From assembly GCF_002252985.1 (NCBI RefSeq), contig NZ_NHPJ01000103.1, forward strand, positions 26,889 through 59,483: DNA of 32,595 bases, read 5' to 3'. The translations under genes were made by a program, and so were the position numbers. This document shows positions 30,163-32,595 of the stretch, in pieces; the stretch's first letter is position 1; every line of letters begins with the position of its first letter. This stretch comes from Halorubrum halodurans (lineage in GTDB: Archaea > Halobacteriota > Halobacteria > Halobacteriales > Haloferacaceae). The notes under the pieces were generated by a model. It did no database searches. It was not told where the DNA came from and was given only the letters and a program-made list of their open reading frames with translations.

Positions 30163-30978
30163 CTACGACAGGAACTCGTCGATCCCGCGGGCGGGGTAGC
30201 CGACGACGCGGTCGACGCCGACGTCCCGGAGTTCGTCGACGCGCTCGCGGACCGTCTCCGGCGAGCCGACGAGCGCGAAGTCGCGCGCGGCCGCGGAGAG
30301 CACCTCGCGGGTCCGGCCCGTGGCGGTCGCGTCCGTCGCGGGGCTCCCGTCGTCCGAGTCGTCCCCGTCGGGGAGCGCGCGGGCGACCGGCCGTCGCCGG
30401 GAGACGTACGCGCCGACCGCCTCGAGGACCGCGTCCTCGTCGTCGGTCAGCACGGTCGGGGCGTAGACGGCGATCTCGCCGTCGAAGCCGGCGGCGCGGA
30501 GCGCCCGCGCGTCCCGCTCGGTCGACCGCGAGAGCAGCTCGTACTGCGTCCCGCCGGCCGCGAGCGCGAGCCGCTCGACGCCCTCGGTCCCGATCCACGC
30601 GTCCGGCGCGGCCGTCCGGGCGGCCCCGAACCGCGGGGCGATCGCCCGCGACGCCTCCGACTCGTCGAGGTACGCGCCGTGGCCGGCGACGAGCAGCCGT
30701 CGCGCCCGGTCGGGAACCCGGTCGAGCAGCGAGTCGTCGCCGAGCGGGTCGAACCCGTCCGCGCGGACTGGCGTGGTGACGTACAGCGACTTCTCGGCGG
30801 CGATCGCCTCGAGCGTCGCGGCGTCCGGGAAGTGCTCGCGGCCCTCGTAGTCGATCGCCACGCGGTCGACCGGGAGGTCGACCGCCCGAGCGACGTCGCA
30901 CTCGGCCGGCTTCAACGCCGCCGCGTCGATCCCGGCGCGGACCATCGGGTTCGCGTCGCTCTCGCTGCCGGTCAACAT
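30163..30978 (-). CDS. Luciferase-like monooxygenase-fold protein (DUF7388-like)
   Basis: A 271-residue soluble protein. The C-terminal FALVGSPETVRERVDELRD, followed by VDRVVGYPARG, is the typical closing segment of F420- or flavin-dependent luciferase-like (LLM) enzymes. The N-terminal half (DAAALKPAECDVARAVDLPV, RVAIDYEGREHFPD) is not the standard LLM start and resembles a haloarchaeal family I recall as DUF7388. Residues 195-225 are an acidic insert. It could be an F420-dependent oxidoreductase, but coenzyme-binding residues cannot be assigned. The ATG at 30978 is preferred; a GTG at 30993 is possible. No TATA box lies at the leaderless distance, and short ORFs occupy the upstream region. 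Confidence 0.65.
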   Translation of the reverse strand: MLTGSESDANPMVRAGIDAAALKPAECDVARAVDLPVDRVAIDYEGREHFPDAATLEAIAAEKSLYVTTPVRADGFDPLGDDSLLDRVPDRARRLLVAGHGAYLDESEASRAIAPRFGAARTAAPDAWIGTEGVERLALAAGGTQYELLSRSTERDARALRAAGFDGEIAVYAPTVLTDDEDAVLEAVGAYVSRRRPVARALPDGDDSDDGSPATDATATGRTREVLSAAARDFALVGSPETVRERVDELRDVGVDRVVGYPARGIDEFLS

Positions 30979-31040
30979 CCCTGTACACCCCACGTCGATC
31001 GGCGAGCGGCCGCCGCTCGCGCTGAACTGTCCGTGCTCAC
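30972..31040 (-). CDS. Possible 22-residue ORF with Shine-Dalgarno site
   Basis: A short frame starts at GTG and reads VSTDSSARAAAARRSTWGVQ, then Gly-Cys and a stop. A GGAG site lies six bases before the GTG, rare in a window where most genes seem leaderless. Its stop overlaps the ATG at 30978 by five bases, which would suit translational coupling. A still shorter frame (31092 down, MAAQAMDRVPRS) lies upstream and starts near the expected transcription start. Whether either is translated is unknown. Confidence 0.35.
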   Translation of the reverse strand: MSTDSSARAAAARRSTWGVQGC

Positions 31041-31120
31041 GTAGAACTCCTCGTTACGATCGCGGAACGCGATCCATCGCCTGTGCGGCCATGACGATGG
31101 AGCATACCGCGCCGCCCCGG

Positions 31121-31126
31121 TTAAAG
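31121..31126 (-). promoter_or_regulatory. Possible TATA box for the luciferase-like gene
   Basis: On the minus strand this reads CTTTAA. Transcription would start near 31097, leaving a leader of about 120 bases before the ATG at 30978. This is unlike the leaderless genes nearby. The rest of the 274-base gap up to 31252 holds the short ORFs and the next promoter. Confidence 0.4.
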
Positions 31127-31224
31127 CCGTCGGCATGCGGCAGCGGTCGTGGACGCGCCGGGATCGCCAGCGCCACCCGGTCGTGGTCCGGCGCCGCCCG
31201 GTGACGTGCGCGTCCCCGCCCCGG

Positions 31225-31229
31225 TTATG
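31225..31229 (+). promoter_or_regulatory. TATA-like box
   Basis: TTATG (within GGTTATGG) centred about 26 bases before the ATG at 31253; leaderless start. Confidence 0.5.
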
Positions 31230-31252
31230 GGCCTCGAGCCCGTCGTGGGCGT

Positions 31253-32278
31253 ATGAACCAGCTCGTCGACGGCGAGTGGCGGACCGACGCGTACGAATCC
31301 ACCGACGAGGACGGGGCCTTCCAGCGCGGCGAGACGACGTTCCGGAGCTGGATCGCCGGCAGCGACGTGCCCGAGGGCGTCGACGCCGAGCCCGACGAGC
31401 GATTCCAGCCGGAGGCCGGACGGTACCACCTGTACGTCTCGTACGCCTGTCCGTGGGCCCACCGCACGCTGCTGGCGCGGTCGCTGCTCGGCCTGGAGGA
31501 CGCCATCGGCGTCAGCGTCGTCGACCCGTGGCGCGGCGAGGACGGCTGGCGGTTCACGCCCGAGAAGGCGGGGTGTACGCCCGACCGCCTCCACGGCAGC
31601 GACTACCTCCGGGAGCTGTACGTCGCGGCCGACCCCGACGCGACCTGCCGGGTGACCGTGCCCGTCCTCTGGGACACGGCGGCGGAGACGATCGTCAACA
31701 ACGAGTCCCGCGAGGTCCTCCGCATGCTGACGACGGCCTTCGACGACCTCGGCAACGACGTCTCGCTGCTCCCCGACGACGCCGAGACGCGCGACCGGGT
31801 GGACGAGGTGATCACCGAGATCTACGAGCCCGTCAACAACGGCGTCTACCGCGCCGGCTTCGCGACCTCACAGGAGGCGTACGACGACGCCGTCGACGAC
31901 CTCTTCGGCGCGCTCGACCGCTGGGACGAGCACCTCGCGGACCGGCGGTACCTCGTCGGCGACTCCCTGACGGAGGCGGACCTCTGTCTGTTCACCACCC
32001 TGGTCCGGTTCGACCAGGTGTACCACACGCACTTCATGTGTAACCGCCAGTACGTCCACCAGTACGAGCACCTCTGGCCGTACCTGCGCGACCTCTATCA
32101 GACGCCGGGCGTCGCCGACACGGTGAACATGGACCACATCAAGGAACACTACTACACCACCCATCCGGACGTGACGCCCTCGGGGATCATCGCGTGCGGC
32201 CCCGACCTCGACTTCGAGGCCCCCCACGACCGCGACCGCCTCGCCGGGTCGCCGCCGACGCCCCGCGCCGACGACTGA
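31253..32278 (+). CDS. Glutathionyl-hydroquinone-reductase-like (GST superfamily)
   Basis: A 341-residue cytosolic thiol transferase of the Xi/omega-like GST branch (YqjG/ECM4 type). The catalytic Cys66 lies in YVSYACPWAHR, the family's CPWA motif. VTVPVLWD and the thiol-binding IVNNESREVLRM follow. The C-terminal helical domain contains LVGDSLTEADLCLFTTLVRFD and the characteristic HFMCNRQ and NMDHIKEHYY motifs. Enzymes of this type reduce glutathionyl-hydroquinones. Haloarchaea are known to use gamma-glutamylcysteine in place of glutathione, so the natural thiol is probably that one (established for the group, inferred here). Length matches the family. Leaderless start supported by the upstream box. 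Confidence 0.92.
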   Translation: MNQLVDGEWRTDAYESTDEDGAFQRGETTFRSWIAGSDVPEGVDAEPDERFQPEAGRYHLYVSYACPWAHRTLLARSLLGLEDAIGVSVVDPWRGEDGWRFTPEKAGCTPDRLHGSDYLRELYVAADPDATCRVTVPVLWDTAAETIVNNESREVLRMLTTAFDDLGNDVSLLPDDAETRDRVDEVITEIYEPVNNGVYRAGFATSQEAYDDAVDDLFGALDRWDEHLADRRYLVGDSLTEADLCLFTTLVRFDQVYHTHFMCNRQYVHQYEHLWPYLRDLYQTPGVADTVNMDHIKEHYYTTHPDVTPSGIIACGPDLDFEAPHDRDRLAGSPPTPRADD

Positions 32279-32335
32279 GCGGCCCGCCGGATCGCGACCG
32301 CCACGCTCTTCTCTCCCGGCTCCCGAGACCCGCAC

Positions 32336-32595
32336 ATGGGCCCGGTTCTCCTCCAGTTCGCGACGGCCCGGTCCGTGCTCCACTACGGCGCGGTGTACGG
32401 GATCGTCCTCGCGGTCGCGGTCTGGATCTACCGGGACGCGAAGGCGCGCGGCAGCGACCGGGCGCTGGCGTGGTTCCTCGCGACGCTCGTGTTCACCATT
32501 CTGCCGGTGCTCGCGTACATGTACCTCCACCGCGACGCGGGACCGACGGGGCCGCCGGCGGAGCCGTCGGTCCCGCGTCGCGGTGGAGGTACATG
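32336..32595 (+). CDS. Small membrane protein, cut by right edge
   Basis: The start of a membrane protein: two hydrophobic segments (about residues 14-30 and 45-62) flanking IYRDAKARGSDRALAW, then YMYLHRDAGP. This pattern resembles small haloarchaeal proteins related to the phospholipase D N-terminal membrane domain (PLDc_N), without any catalytic domain visible. The ATG at 32336 is the first in frame. Sequence beyond about 32563 is a mirror copy of 32518-32549 and probably not genuine, so only the first 71 or so residues should be trusted. Follows the GST-like gene after 57 bases. Confidence 0.6.
   Translation, partial: MGPVLLQFATARSVLHYGAVYGIVLAVAVWIYRDAKARGSDRALAWFLATLVFTILPVLAYMYLHRDAGPTGPPAEPSVPRRGGGT
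32518..32595. repeat. 32-bp fold-back inverted repeat at right edge
   Basis: Bases 32518-32549 and 32564-32595 are perfect reverse complements over 32 positions, with a 14-base spacer. The left arm is coding sequence of the membrane protein, and the right arm ends exactly at the last base of the window. A perfect palindrome of this length at the edge, matched by one at the other edge, is the signature of a fold-back assembly or amplification artefact. A biological hairpin is the less likely alternative. Confidence 0.85.

Noticed and set aside
1..32595. Linear replicon with hairpin telomeres, because both edges are palindromic
   Set aside because: Both palindromes cut ordinary genes, differ in sequence from one another and lie exactly at the sequence limits, as contig artefacts do; no replication or telomere gene is present.

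Overview
The window looks like a chromosomal segment of a haloarchaeon, close to the Halorubrum type. The evidence is very high GC, acidic proteins, glycerol-1-phosphate dehydrogenase (archaeal lipid backbone), CobY instead of CobU, an archaeal split cytochrome b, a Tat-exported blue copper protein, and AT-rich boxes about 25-29 bases before many start codons, as expected for leaderless archaeal transcripts. No rRNA, tRNA, CRISPR array, prophage or insertion sequence is visible. Both edges are perfect fold-back inverted repeats that cut through ordinary genes, so I read the window as a complete assembly contig with artefactual ends.

Layout. 1-2264: end of a universal stress protein, a GNAT acetyltransferase, an aldo/keto reductase and a small Cys-containing protein. 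2339-5258: first cobalamin block (cobA, an unknown 119-residue protein, cbiP), followed by a DtxR-family metal regulator. 6065-11322: LysE-type exporter, egsA, a DUF420 membrane protein, an M28 peptidase (minus strand), a diverged NAD kinase-like protein and a small membrane protein. 11470-12141: a small membrane protein and the remains of its probable regulator. 12142-16605 (minus strand): a respiratory cytochrome b cluster made of an N-terminal and a C-terminal cytochrome b subunit, a blue copper protein and four small membrane proteins. A further membrane protein follows on the plus strand (16776-17258). 17398-22506: second cobalamin block (HAD hydrolase, cbiB, cobS, cobY, cobD-like, cbiZ). 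22520-26937 (minus strand): a histidine-kinase-like membrane protein, then a radical SAM and metallo-beta-lactamase-fold gene pair. 27018-27736 (minus strand): a PemK/MazF-like protein with a winged-helix partner. The rest holds small membrane and zinc-ribbon proteins, an Hsp20-like protein, an FAD oxidoreductase, a luciferase-like protein, a glutathionyl-hydroquinone-reductase-like protein and a membrane protein cut by the right edge.

How they work together. The cobalamin genes cover late assembly and salvage: corrinoid adenosylation (CobA), amidation (CbiP), aminopropanol arm (CobD, CbiB), nucleotide loop (CobY, CobS) and removal of foreign lower-ligand arms (CbiZ). Adjacent genes overlap by one or four bases in several places, so they are probably co-translated. 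The cytochrome b cluster is probably a quinol-oxidising complex. No Rieske gene is visible beside it, so the blue copper protein is the obvious local electron carrier. Less well explained are the kinase-like protein with membrane domains on both sides of its catalytic core, the NAD kinase-like protein without its GGDG motif, the HAD enzyme in the cobalamin operon, the toxin-like pair and possible leader ORFs before the luciferase-like gene. DUF numbers quoted below are recalled from memory and should be confirmed.
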